From contig NC_092463.1 in NCBI RefSeq assembly GCF_047495875.1, positions 2,489,057 to 2,553,056 on the forward strand: 64,000 nucleotides of DNA. Reading direction: 5' to 3'. The DNA is from Pithys albifrons albifrons. Lineage: Eukaryota; Chordata; Aves; Passeriformes; Thamnophilidae. Below, piece after piece: positions 35,969 through 46,989 of the stretch; within the stretch, counting starts at the first letter, position 1; the number at the start of each line of letters is the position of its first letter. The notes below the pieces were generated by a model. It saw only the letters and a list, made by a program, of their open reading frames with translations, did no database searches and had not been told where the DNA came from. The position numbers and the translations under genes were made by a program.

Positions 35969-36738
35969 GGGATGGGGATGGGCACAGGAATGAGGATGGG
36001 AATGTGGAAAGGGATAGGGATGAGTATGGAGATGGAAACAGGAAAAGGGATAGGGATGAGTATGGGGGTAGGGACAACTATGGGAATAGGGATGGAAACA
36101 AGGATGGGGTGGGTATTATGAGCATGGAGAAGGGGATGGGAATGGGGAAGGGAATGGGAATGGGAACAGTGCCCTGTATGCAGATGGTCATGGGGAAGGA
36201 CACAGAGATGAGGAAGGGAATAGGAACGGAAATGGCAAGTGGAACAAGGATAAGGATGGGGATAGGAATGGGGAAGGGAATGGGAATGGGGATGGAAATG
36301 GGGACAAGAGTAAGCATGGGGATAGGAATAGTGATGGGGATGGGAATGGGAACAGTGTCCTGTATGCAGATGGTCATGGGGAAGGACATGGAGATGAGGA
36401 AGGGAATAGGAATGGAAATGGCAAGTGGAACAAGGATAAGGATGGAAATAGGGATGGGAATGGGGATGGGAACAAAGAGATTCGGATGGGAATGTGGATG
36501 GAAACAGGGACATAGATCATCACGGGAAAGGATAAGAGGATGGGGAAGGGGATAAGAATGGAAACAAGGATAAGGATGGGGATGGCAATGAGGATGAGGG
36601 GGGAACAGGGTCAGAAATGGAGACAGTCACGGGTAAGGAGACAGAGATGGGGAAGGGAATAGGAATTGGGATAAGGATGAGAATAGGAATAGAGATGGAA
36701 AGAAGGCTAGGGATGGGCACAGAGAGGGGGATGGGGCA
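35969..36738 (+). repeat. Hexamer-based GGGATG/GGAATG array (about 770 bp)
   Basis: Purine-rich degenerate repeats of GGRATG, GGGAAA and related hexamers. A 186-bp (31x6) internal duplication is visible: CCTGTATGCAGATGGTCATG at 36174 recurs at 36360 with similar flanks. Met/Gly-rich frames on the + strand and Ile/Pro/Ser-rich ones on the - strand are artefacts. Confidence 0.93.
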
Positions 36739-37817
36739 AAAAGGGAAAGGGAGCAGCCTCCTGCCCACATTCCTGCTGTCTCTCTGGCTCAGCCAGCCCA
36801 GGTAATGAGCAGGTTCCCTGCCCTTGGCTCCCCAGCCTGGGTGGGGAGGATTTTTCCAGCACTGGGGTTGGCAAGTGAGGCATCAAAAAAGCAGACGGGA
36901 ACAAGGAGGTCATTTTTATCCCCAGGAACTAAGCAGGGCCATTTCCCTTGGAAAACACATGAATTATCCTGCTCTTTCCCTTCTCCCTTTGTTCTTCCTC
37001 ATCTTGTTTCCCACACGAAGGATGGAGAGACCTGCAGGAGCTGGGCAGTGTTAATGGGGCATGTTAGGTCTGATAGGAATCAGGTCCATCTCTATCTCAT
37101 CTCTGCTGGAAAAAAAAAATCTCATTTTCTTTGGCTTTGCTGATTAAAGCTTAATTACCTTGAATGCAAATGATTCACCAAAGGAACACAGATTATTTTT
37201 TTTAAGAAGTTCATTTGTAGCCTGGGGAGGAAAGTGTTTATGGAGATGTTTCCCTGAGCAGGGTCTGTTCAGTGTAAGGCAAAACATCTGGGAAGAGACA
37301 GGGGAAAAGTACCTTTACTTCATTCCCAAATCACTTTTTCCACCATGAAAGGTCTCCCTGAGCACTTGACAGCATCACACAGCCCATTGCACAAGTGACT
37401 TATATTTTCCTGGTCTCCAGGTTTGCAAACCTATTTCTGGGAGTTGTCCAGACTGCAGAAAAATGGGACCTTTGCTGGTTTTCCATGTTCTTTGTGCAAG
37501 TTCATGCTCCAGGAGATCTGATTGCAAAACCAGTCCTGGAGTCAGCAAGGCAGAAGTGCAGGTGTTCCCACTACACTCTGAGTGTCTCTTCTTTTATTTG
37601 AGGGTGTTTAATTCCTTTATCTTGCTTATGTTTCCTAAAGATGCCTCCTTAAACCCAGAGTAAGACTTGCTGTGCAGCCAGCAGAGTTATCAGGGCTGAT
37701 ATGAAGTATCTGCTTGCCCAAAATTAAAGGGAATGGCAGTGTGGGAACACAGCTTGGAGTATAAGGAGCCTGTGCTATGAAAAAGCACCTCAGCTTTGTA
37801 TCCTGATGGAGAAGAGA
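36739..37817. other. Intergenic
   Basis: Unique DNA; the segment 37140-37200 (TTAAAGCTTAATTACCTTG) has the look of conserved non-coding DNA. Confidence 0.4.
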
Positions 37818-38200
37818 AGGCCTGGAGAAGAGAAGGCTCAGAGGTGACCTCAGCACTGTCTAGAACTACCTGAAGGGAAGTTCTGGCCAGGTGGGGGTTG
37901 GTCTCTTCTCCCAGGCACTCAGCAATAGGACAAGGGGCACGATGGGCTTAAGCTCTGCCAGGGGAAATTGAAGTTGGAGAGCAGAAAAAAATTCTTTGCA
38001 GAGAGAGTGCTCAGGGATTGGAATGGGCTGCCCAGAGAGGGGGTGGATTCACCATCCCTAGAGATTTTTAAACGCAGATTGGCCGTGGCACTGAGTGCCA
38101 TGATCTGGTAAACGGACCGGAGTTGGACCAAGGGTTGGACTTGATGATCTTGGAGGTCTTTTCCAACCCAATCGATTCTATGATTCTATGATTCTATTTA
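37818..38200 (+). mobile_element. CR1 LINE 3' part
   Basis: GGCCTGGAGAAGAGAAGGCT to the CTATGATTCTATGATTCTA tail, sense, same subfamily as the 9/14/19/48-kb copies. Confidence 0.93.
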
Positions 38201-40460
38201 AATGCCTGAGAATTGCTGAGGAGAGATTGCCACCACCATGGCTTTTACTTACAATCCCAGGGGAGCTGGTCTTGCTGGGATGGGGTTATGGAGGGAAAAA
38301 AAGATTGCTCCAAACAATGCTCCCCATGAAAGCCCCTGGAAAGAGAAAACAAAATAAATAAATAAATAAAAAGTGCTGTGTTTCCCAAAACTCCCATATA
38401 CAGAATTTTGGAAGCTTCTGGAAAACCATGGGTTGACCCTGTACTGCTTTTCCAGTTTCTGCCAGTCTCCTGCAGATGGTTGCAGGACTGAGATGCTCAG
38501 AGGAAGCCAAACCTCCCGATAATCCCAACCTGGGGAACGGGGGCTGTGGTTGCACCAACACAAGCAGTGGGAGCCTCGGGCTGAGGGGCAGCCAGGCAAC
38601 CATCCCCCAGGAACCAGACGCTCCCAAAAGCAGATAAAAGGGATGGGACTGGCTGCCTGCCTGTGGAAAATCCCAGCTCCCTCCTCGCCGCCCGATCTTC
38701 TCACCTGGAGCTGTTTGCAGTGTCTTCTCCCCCATTAGCATAAGCAAAGCTCGGCTGGCTGGATGCTGCACTCAGCCGCTCCTGGTGGTATTTGAGGCTA
38801 TTTTCAACGTCATTCCCTACTCTCCCATGGCACCTGGAGCAGGAGCAGCAGTGCTGAGGCCAGCCTGGCATGTCTCAGCCTCCAGCATGGGCAGACAGAC
38901 ACGTCCCAGTGGCCTTTCATCAGCTGGGCACCAGCGGGCTCAGCCCTGCCCCGCAGCCGTCGCACCCATTCCATGGGTCAGCCATGGAAATTCCTGTACC
39001 AGCCATTCCCTGGGCTTGTGACTCCTGCTGGGTGCTGTGGGAATGATCCTCACGCACCCCTAAACACCCAATTTTCCAGCTTATAGCAAAAAAAATATAT
39101 GAGCCAAACCCCCAAACACCCTCTGAGCTTCACAAATGCAAAGGCATGAAAATAATCGATCTGCAGATGTTTATAACCCGTTTGCATAATGCAACAATAT
39201 TATTAATTGCCAATTAGTAGTCAAACAGGACTAATGGCACCTGGCACAGGTGGAGAATATGCAGCTGGGGCTCTGCAACTGGGAAAACACCCTGTGCTGT
39301 GTAATTAAATGTCTTCTCCATGCTCACCCCACCCGGCCTGCCCTGGCACTTCTGTGGCAGCTTCCCACGCCACAGGGATGGGGCAGTGCTTGGATGGGGC
39401 AGCTCCAGCACGGGATAGCTCCAGGATGGGATGCTGCTGGTCCCACAGGTGTGTTATCCTTTCCTGCTGTTGCTGGGATGGCTGGGAAGGAAGACACATC
39501 TCCGTGGCGTGTAGGGCAGGAAGGAGCAGCACAAGCCCAGGAGCTGGTGGGAGTTTGGAGCGATTCCTGTGGAGGTGAGTGGGGAGTCTGAGGGATGAGA
39601 TGAGGTATCGACTTAGGCTGGGTGTGAAGCCTAACACGGGCCTGGTATTCCTCCTGCAACAGCTTAAGATCCAGCCCTGTCAGAAGCACAGCCAGGGGAA
39701 TGTGATAAATCCAATCCTGCTCTGCAGGTGGGGCTGCTGCTGAGCTTGGGGATGGAGCAATGGAAAAGGCTTTTTCTGCCTTGGAAACTGGCCTGAATAC
39801 AACTGAAAAACAGGGATTTATATTTGGAAAAATATCCTGTGAGTGTTGTTTCTCTACTTTGTTTAGCTGACCACCTTCTAGGAGCACTGGCCAGCCAGGT
39901 CTGCAGTGGCATCCCATGTTCCTGAAGGAATATTCCCACATTCCTATGAAAGCCTCAGCCATTGGACATATTGCTTCTTGATCATGCTGGAAAAAGGGGA
40001 AAATGCCCACTGTGGGTGAGGGTGGATGGGGAGGTGGCACCACCCTTCACTCCAGGGGCAGCTGCCCTGGCAAAGCCAGGGGTACAGCAAATGCCAGGCA
40101 CAGGGGGCCTGGCTGCTCCAGGGAATGCTGCAGCTCTTTCCTTACATACAGGGCACAAAATCCGAGGTTTATGATTTTTTTAGTTTTATTTGGGAGTGCT
40201 TTTTGGTTTGTGAGTGACGAGTTGGAGCAGCTGGTGCCAGGGCAGCCCTGGGGAGCTCCAGGCTCTCCAGAGCACTGTGGTGCTGGGGAGAGCCACCAAT
40301 TCCTGCTCTCACAGGCCAGACCCTTCCCTTCTTCAGGGCTGATCATGGGTGGGGTGATCAGTCATGGTGGGGAGGGCAAGGCAGAGCTGCAGAGAGGGCT
40401 GTGCACAGGACTGGCTCCTCTATCCTGGGGCTGCACAGGGAGAGGAGGATCCAGCCCAGG
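38201..40460. other. Intergenic
   Basis: Unique DNA with an (AAAT)n run at about 38352-38370 and the AT-rich block at 39070-39240. Confidence 0.45.
39070..39240. promoter_or_regulatory. Conserved-looking non-coding block
   Basis: AATAATCGATCTGCAGATG, CGTTTGCATAATGCAAC and TATTATTAATTGCCAATTAG. The TTTGCATAATGCAA stretch includes octamer/POU-like words. Candidate enhancer by appearance. Confidence 0.4.
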
Positions 40461-41228
40461 AATCATAGAATGGATTGGGTTGGAAAAGGCCTCCGAGATC
40501 ATCAAGTCCAACCCTTGATCCAACTCCAGTCCCTTTACCAGATCATGGCACTCAGTGCCACGGCCAAGCTCAGCTGAAAAACCTCCAGGGATGGGGAATC
40601 CACCCCCTCTCTGGGCAGCCCATTCCAATGCCTGAGCACTCTCTCTGTAAAGAATTTTTTTCTGCTCTCCAACTTCAATTTCCCCTGGCAGAGCTTGAGC
40701 CCATCGTGCCCCCTTGTCCTATTGCTGAGTGCCTGGGAGAAGAGACCAACCCCCACCTGGCCAGAACTTCCCTTCAGGCAGTTCCAGACAGTGCTGAGGT
40801 CACCTCTGAGCCTCCTCTTCTCCAGGCTAAACACCCCCAGCTCCCTCAGCCTCTCCCCACAGCACTTGTGGGACTTGTGGGACTTGTGCTCCAGTCCCTT
40901 CTCCAGCCTCGTTGCTCTTCTCTGTTGGGTTGGAAGAGACCTCTGAGATCAGCAAGTCCAACCCTTGATCCAACCCCACTGTGATCACCAGCCCAGGGCA
41001 CTCTGTGGGGTTGGATCAAGACATGGTGGATTCTCTGTCCCTGGAGGTGGATTCTCTGTCCCTGGAGGTGGATTCTCTGTCTCTGGCCCCGCTCCAGCCC
41101 CTCAATCTCTTGCCTCAACTGAGGGGCCCAGAACTGAACACAACACTCAAGGTGTGGCCTCCCCAAGGCAGAGTCCAGGGGGAGGGTCACTGCCCTGGGC
41201 CTGCTGGCCACGCTAGTTTTGATCCAGG
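40461..41228 (-). mobile_element. CR1 LINE 3' part with a nested insertion
   Basis: Antisense CR1 from AATCATAGAATGGATTGGG to about CACGCTAGTTTTGATCCAGG; the sense translation includes [20 protein letters not shown]. It is interrupted at 40925-41079 by a foreign segment; the CR1 reading resumes exactly where it stopped. A 9-bp word (TTGTGGGAC) is triplicated at about 40865-40890. Confidence 0.94.
40925..41079 (-). mobile_element. Nested hairpin-module insertion inside CR1
   Basis: 155 bases that break the host CR1, flanked by TCTCTG at 40919-40924 and 41080-41085 (candidate 6-bp target duplication). Antisense content: the CR1-like GGTTGGAAGAGACCTCTGAG phrase, one full arm of the hairpin seen at 1196 and 9881, a fused remnant of the other arm (the hairpin has collapsed), then three copies of a 21-bp GGTGGATTCTCTGTCCCTGG unit (last one diverged). 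Confidence 0.75.
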
Positions 41229-41663
41229 ATGTGGAGCTGCATCCCATTGGACCTCACTGTGGGAACCAGGGACTCTCCAATTAGGCCAACAAGAACCAGC
41301 CTAAACCACAGGCCAAAGGAGATGCTGTTCCACATCAGGACGTGCTGCAGTCTGGGTTGCAGGATGCTCCCAGCCCACCTTCAGCCCTTCCCAGGCAGAA
41401 ACCAGCCAGCACTGCTGCCCAGTGCCAGGGGTTGGGATGCCCCAGCCCCAGGAATGCAAAGCCATCCAAGGCTTGCAGAGTGTTTGCTGGCTGCAGCCTC
41501 AGCTCTGAGATGCAAAGTGCTGGCTCAGCACAGGATTCCCATTATTAATTAGGTTACAGGGAAATGCTGCATCTCTCTAATCAATGGTGATGTAAAACGA
41601 GTCACTCCAAGTGTGTGCTGAGAGTCTCTGTAAATCAGGGGAGTGGGATGTGCTGACAAATCC
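41229..41663. other. Intergenic, nothing recognised
   Basis: Unique DNA. Confidence 0.4.
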
Positions 41664-41903
41664 AGTAGGAGGAGGGATGTAAGTGGCTTCCCACTGCCAG
41701 AGGGCAGGGTTAGACTGGATATTGGGAAGGAATTCCTGGCTGTGAGGGTGGGCAGGCCCTGGCACAGGTGCCCAGAGAAGCTGTGGCTGTTCCATCCCTG
41801 GGAGTGTCCAAGGCCAGGCTGGAAGGTGGCCCTGTCCACGGCAGGGAGTGGGATTAGATGGTCCTTAAGGTCCCTTCCAACCCAAACCATTCTGAGATTC
41901 CAT
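41664..41903 (+). mobile_element. CR1 LINE 3' fragment
   Basis: CCACTGCCAGAGGGCAGGGT through AACCATTCTGAGATTCCAT, sense. An internal stretch between the CCAGGCTGGA and GGTGGCCCTG phrases is shorter than in other copies. Confidence 0.92.
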
Positions 41904-42967
41904 AAATCAGGAGAGCTGGTGTGGGGAACTCAATAAATCAGGGTGGCTGAGCCTGGGGGCACCTTCAAAACACTAAAATGAATTAATCCCTTCAAAGCAA
42001 GGAGTCCAAGGGCTGAGTCTGCAAAAAGGAGGGTGCAAAAAGGTGTAAAATGGGTGCCCTGCACTGGAGAGAAGCAAGAGGAGACAAAGAAGGCACCTGT
42101 GCCACCTGCTCTGGGCTTTGGAGCAGGATGGGATATGGGAATGAGCCAGGATGGGGGTTATTGTGTGGGATAACACGACAGGACTCTCTGTAAGGAATAC
42201 ACTAATCTTAAACACAGTGAGTGCTGGCAAAGCAATGGGAGCTGACAATGGTGCTCTGAGCAGGGTTTCAGTGAGGGTGACAATTTCCCAGTCCTTTCCT
42301 GGGATGCCCACAGATCCCTCACCCCTTTGCCTTTGTTCAGGGAAAGCCTCGGGCAGAGAAATGTTGGCACATGGCAGTGCTGTGCAAACACAGGCTGTGA
42401 ACAAGGAACACCTGGGATTTCTCCCTCATTGCCCATCACCAGTTACCAGATACTTTATTTTTAGTATTTTCTTTAAAAAAAAGAAAAAAATCACTGGAAG
42501 GAATCTCCTGGGCTGGATGAGAGTCAGGGCACTGCTTCTCATGCCCCTGCAGTAATGGGTGTCAAGGCTCTGCTCTAAACCTTCATTTCCCAGGACTTTA
42601 TATCTGGATCATAAAAATTCAGAGGAAGGAGGAAGGAAAAAAAGGAATCCCATGAAAGGTGGGAGCAGCCACAGCTGCTTTTGCTTTATTGTGCTCAAAG
42701 ACCTCATAAACAGCTTGGGTTTGGAAATGGAGAGGGCCAAGACCTGCAGCATGGAGATGGCTCCTGCCACCACCACAGGGTGTTTGGGGCAGAAATCCAG
42801 GGATTTTTAGGGTGCCATGAAGGAAATGGATCAAGGTTTTGGGGCTTGCTCTGATAACTCTCTGCCCGTGGGCACAGATGGTGTGGGGCACTTCCCCCCT
42901 CTGCCAGGTATGGAGGGGAGAGCTGCAGCACCCACTGGTGGGGTGGGACCCCAAAAAGGGGGGAGAA
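41904..42967. other. Intergenic, nothing recognised
   Basis: Unique DNA; an A-rich run lies at about 42474-42490. Confidence 0.4.
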
Positions 42968-43112
42968 TCCTAGAATGGTTTAGACTGGAAGGGAACTTAA
43001 AGACCATCTTGTTCCAACCCCCTGTCATGGGCAGGGACACCTCCCACTAGCCCAGGGTGCTCCAAGCCCTCTCCAACCTGGCCTTGGGCACTCCCAGAGA
43101 TGGAGCTGCCAG
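42968..43112 (-). mobile_element. CR1 LINE 3' end
   Basis: CCTAGAATGGTTTAGACTGG through TTGGGCACTCCCAGAGATGG, antisense. Confidence 0.9.
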
Positions 43113-44047
43113 GGTAGTGAGGGGCATTTTGAGGTGACCAATCTTGGTCCCCAAAGCTGTGATTCCTCCCTCCTGCCTTGCACTGACTCCCAGACCCAGC
43201 CTTGAGGAAGGGTGAGCCTCTTTCTCTCCCAGTTTGCTTCCATGAAACCAATGCCCAGGTTGCTGCAGAGCAGCCTGGCCTCCTCCAGACCTTGGGAAGG
43301 GAGGGAGTGGGGTCCTCAGAGGTCTGAAAACTGAGCAAACTCCCTCCTGGAGGTGCAGGACCCCGAGCTGGCATCAGCACCATGTTCCCTCCTCCATGTG
43401 CAGGATGCTGGGGCAGCCACAGCACCCAATGGTGGGTGGCCTGGGCACTGCATTCAGCATCTCCCATCCTCATCAGATCCTGAAGGAATCTGTGATGGAA
43501 ACCATCTTGTCCTCCTCCAGCAGGCAGATCCATGGCACATTCCTGAGCCTGACCTGGCCTTGGTGTGCCCCCAAACGATTTGGGTATTCCACATATCCCA
43601 GACATGAGGGAGTGATGGTCATTTCAGGGCTGTATTTTCCAGTAAGTTTAAATCTGATGATGGTCTGAGAGGCAACATCTTGCCCCTTCCCTGCCTGCCC
43701 TGCCTGCCTTCCCCTGCTTCCTGAGGGGGCTTCACTAACTTCCCCAGGGGTACGTGCTCTTTGGAGCAGGATAACCTGGCTGGGTGAAAGCTGGCAAGGA
43801 TCATGTTGGCACAGGATCATGCCTAGGCCTGACTCACCATTTAAACACGTTCTTGCCTTTGTGCCATGCATTGGGAGCTGCCTGTGGAGCTGGCAGGGAA
43901 AACCTGCCGGCGGCTGGAGACGGCACAGCTGCTGCTTCCCAGGGAAATGGCATGTCTGGGAAATGTTTCCACTGAAAATTGCCCTTCAAATCAAAACAAA
44001 ACATTGTGTTTTCCTGCTGCAGAGAAGAAAGAGTGGGCAGTACGTGC
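43113..44047. other. Intergenic, nothing recognised
   Basis: Unique DNA. Confidence 0.4.
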
Positions 44048-44162
44048 TGGAATCATGGAATCACTGAAGCCCAGAATGGGTTGTGTTGGGAGAGTCCTTA
44101 AAGACCAACTTGTTTCAACTCCTCTGCCATGAGCAAGGACACCTCCCACTAGACCAGGTTGC
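44048..44162 (-). mobile_element. CR1 LINE 3' end
   Basis: CTGGAATCATGGAATCACTG, a GTCCTTAAAGACCAACTTG phrase and CCTCCCACTAGACCAGGTTG, antisense. Confidence 0.88.
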
Positions 44163-44514
44163 ATTTATATGACTAGGTGGGATATATATCCAGGTGTGAT
44201 ATATATCCACATATCCACATGCTTTCCCTGCCAAAGGAACGCCCTAAAATACTTCCTGGACAGACACACTGCAATAATGCACTGTGGTTTTACAACCCCT
44301 CAATTGCATTTGCTCACTTAGAGGTTTACAAGGATCTTCCTGAACCTCCTGAGCTGATATTAATTCCCAGCTAAATAAGTAAATTATCACATAGATCCAG
44401 TGTTTGCTGCAACAGCAGGGAGATATTTGGAATTGGTGCCTAAAGCCATGGGGTTTCAAGGTTTTTCTGGACATGGTGTCCCCTCCATCTTCCCCCATGG
44501 GTGCCAGAGTGAAA
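44163..44514. other. Intergenic with a GATATATATCC motif repeated
   Basis: GATATATATCCA occurs twice at 44185-44210; otherwise unique. Confidence 0.4.
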
Positions 44515-44653
44515 GATCACAGACTCTTTTGAGTCAGAAGGGACCCCCAAGGATCATCAAGTCCAACTCTTCAATCAATGGCCCGTACAGGGCATTGAAC
44601 CCCTGACCTTGGCATTGTTACAACCAAGTTTTAACCAACTGAGCTGATCTCAG
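44515..44653 (-). mobile_element. tRNA-Ile-derived SINE with CR1-like tail (TguSINE1-like)
   Basis: On the minus strand a tRNA-like head (44653 down to 44578) has an A box CAGCTCAGTTGG (44646-44635), a perfect B box GGTTCAATGCC (44601-44591) and the 3' phrase CCCTGTACGGGCCA, all close to tRNA-Ile. The anticodon region is altered, so it is no longer a tRNA gene. It passes into a CR1-like 3' part (GTTGGACTTGATGATCCTTG, then GGGTCCCTTCTGACTC) ending near 44515. This architecture matches the passerine SINE known as TguSINE1; subfamily assignment from memory. Confidence 0.8.
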
Positions 44654-44969
44654 TGCTCAGTGGTGACATCTCTCCCGTGAGATTTTCCAGGGAATCAGAC
44701 CAGGATGCAGCTCAGCCAAAGCCTGTGGTTGTTTCTGAGTTGGTGCCCTGTGCCAGTTCACTGTGAAGCCCCATAAATGGGTTTTTGGCCCTGGGGAGTG
44801 ATGGAGGAGTGTGGGATTCTCTTGGGCTTGGGGTGGGATGGAGTGAGGGACAAGGGAAGAAGAGGCATCAGGTGGAGCTGGGAGAAAATAGGAGGTGGGC
44901 AGAGAAAAGGGGTGAAGGGAATTGGGGACCACAGCAATGTGCCTGGGGACCCAGGGAGTGTGGAGACCC

Positions 44970-45062
44970 CAGGAGCTCAGACACCCAGGGAGCTCAGGGG
45001 CCCAGGGAGCTCAGGGGCCCAGGGAGCTCAGGGATCCACGGAGCTCAGGAGCACAGGGAGCT
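44970..45062 (+). repeat. 17-18-bp minisatellite, about 5 units
   Basis: CCCAGGGAGCTCAGGGG repeats in tandem with drift at both ends. Confidence 0.9.
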
Positions 45063-45089
45063 TGGCTGCAGCTGTCTGGCTCCTGTGTG

Positions 45090-45215
45090 CCATTAATAAA
45101 CACAAAGGAATTAACAGGCTATTTGTGGGAGCCCATTAGACAAATATTAGCCAAGCTATGGATCCTCATGGAGGTGGCTCAGCCCATTCCATAAAAATCA
45201 ATGTGCTTTTGGGCA
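45090..45215. promoter_or_regulatory. Conserved-looking non-coding block
   Basis: CATTAATAAACACAAAGGAA, CATTAGACAAATATTAGCC and CCATAAAAATCAATGTGC in unique DNA. Candidate only. Confidence 0.35.
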
Positions 45216-45537
45216 GGCATTTAAAGGATGCAGCGGCAGCTTCAAAAAGCAGAGGAATTGCACAAATCCTGCCTGGCACTTCCAGCACCTTTGGACCTCT
45301 TTGTGTGAGGTGCCTGTTCTGGTCCAGCCCCAACACCTCAGGGTCTCTCTGCTGCTCATGGGGGTGGTTTTAGGCTGTGCTGCCTCCTGTGTCGGTGACC
45401 CCAGTGGGAAGCATTTCCCAGCCCAGCTCCAGCAGCCGTTGCCTCCAAAGGGGGTTTTCAGCCCTGCCATGACTCAGACCCCTGGCAAGGGCTGTTGGCA
45501 CCTGCCCCATAACCCCTTGGAGTGCCAGAGTGGGGTT

Positions 45538-45616
45538 TGGTGGGTGTGGAAGGGGGCTGGAATGAGATGGGCTTTAAGATCCCTTTCAACCCAAACCATT
45601 CCATCTTTCTACAATT
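45538..45616 (+). mobile_element. CR1 LINE 3' tail
   Basis: GGCTGGAATGAGATGGGCTT, the TTTAAGATCCCTTTCAACCC phrase and CCATTCCATCTTTCTAC, sense. Confidence 0.85.
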
Positions 45617-46989
45617 CCAATTCCAGCTGCTCCAGGCTCCTTGAGTGTGGCAGGAGGAGGGATGCTCAGGATGAGCCCATGGTGGTGTGGGCTCTGTTTC
45701 ACCCTGCCTTGTGCCCACCATCACTGTGTGGACTCCCATTCCCTCTCCCCCTTGGCATCAATCTGTTCCCTGCCAAATGGAGCGCTGACCTTGGCCGGGG
45801 CCGCTGGGAAGCCCCGGAGCACAAACAGCTCTTCACAGTGGCAGTAAATCATTGATAGATGGGTGATGGATATGTGGGGCCATGGCCAAGCTTTGTGTCC
45901 CTGCTTTGTCCCTGGAGATGGTGGGGGGAACGGGTGGCCTGGGCTGGCTTTTCCCTGCTGCAATCCCATGTGTTTACGAAGCACAAGGTCAGAGTTCTGT
46001 TTCCCTGGGCAAAAAGGTGCCTGCCTGTTCCCCTGGCTGCCCATCCACTCTGGGGATACAAACAGCACCATCCACCTTCCAAAGCATCCCAGAAAGTTGT
46101 GTCAGCACCAGGCAGATGAGGGTTGTTTTAAAGCATGCCAAGGAATGCATTTCCCAGTGTGCTGGTGCCACCCCAGGACACGGGGATGGGGATGGAATGG
46201 GGGCTAAGCCCACACTTCTCCGTGCAGTAGGGGCCTTGGTGTCCTCCTGTGCTGGAATTGGGGTTTAAATGATGTGAAAATCCTGATCTAATCATCTTAG
46301 GACACGAGGGTGCAACTGGAGTCACTCCAGGAGAGGAAGTGAGTTGGAGGATCTCCAGTTCCCCCAGTGGGAATGTGATGCCGGTCCATGACCCCTCGTG
46401 CACAATTCATTCCTGATGTTGCTGCACTTTGCACAGGAACAGAACAAATCCAGCCCTGCTCCCCTAACCTGCTTGGCACTGGCCTCTTATCCCAGCTTTA
46501 TCCTGGAGCAATGTTTCCCTGGATCAGGTTTGCAGCAAACCCCATGGTTCTATGACTCCATTCCCAGATTTCCCACTGTGGAGGGGTTGGCTGGATTCTG
46601 TAAACTCTTAACCAAAACCTTCTGCTATGGAGAACACGTGCAAACAGGTGAGCTTGGAGCAAGGAGCTGGATCACCAGGATGCTGAGGGGGGGATGAGAC
46701 CCTCTCACCCCCTCCTATGCAGCACCCACTGTACCCTGGTCCCTGATGGTTGCCCTGACTCTCTGCAGCCTTTCACCACCCAAATTGCATGGATTGCACT
46801 AATTTTTTCATCAGAGAAACTCCAAGACCAGTTTTCCTCCCACCCCACGGATGGGGATTCTCAGATGTCTTGTATTGTTGGGGCTGCTGTGACCCCTCTG
46901 ATCCCCTCTGACCCCTCCTTGCTGGGGTTTTTCTCCCTTTCCAGGGGGCAGGAGCAGTTCTGAGGCATCTGCCCCTCTGTCAGATGGGA
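45617..46989. other. Intergenic, nothing recognised
   Basis: Unique DNA up to the weaker CpG island. Confidence 0.4.

Larger units (their letters stand above)
44654..45537. other. Intergenic
   Basis: Unique DNA holding the GAGCTC-rich minisatellite (44970-45062) and an AT-balanced block (45090-45215). Confidence 0.45.

Noticed and set aside
36004..36555. Met/Gly-rich 183-codon frame and a Pro/His/Ser-rich 209-codon frame opposite
   Set aside because: Artefacts of the hexamer array.
44578..44653. A functional tRNA-Ile gene
   Set aside because: The anticodon loop and acceptor stem are altered and the tRNA-like part is fused to a CR1-like tail; it is a SINE.
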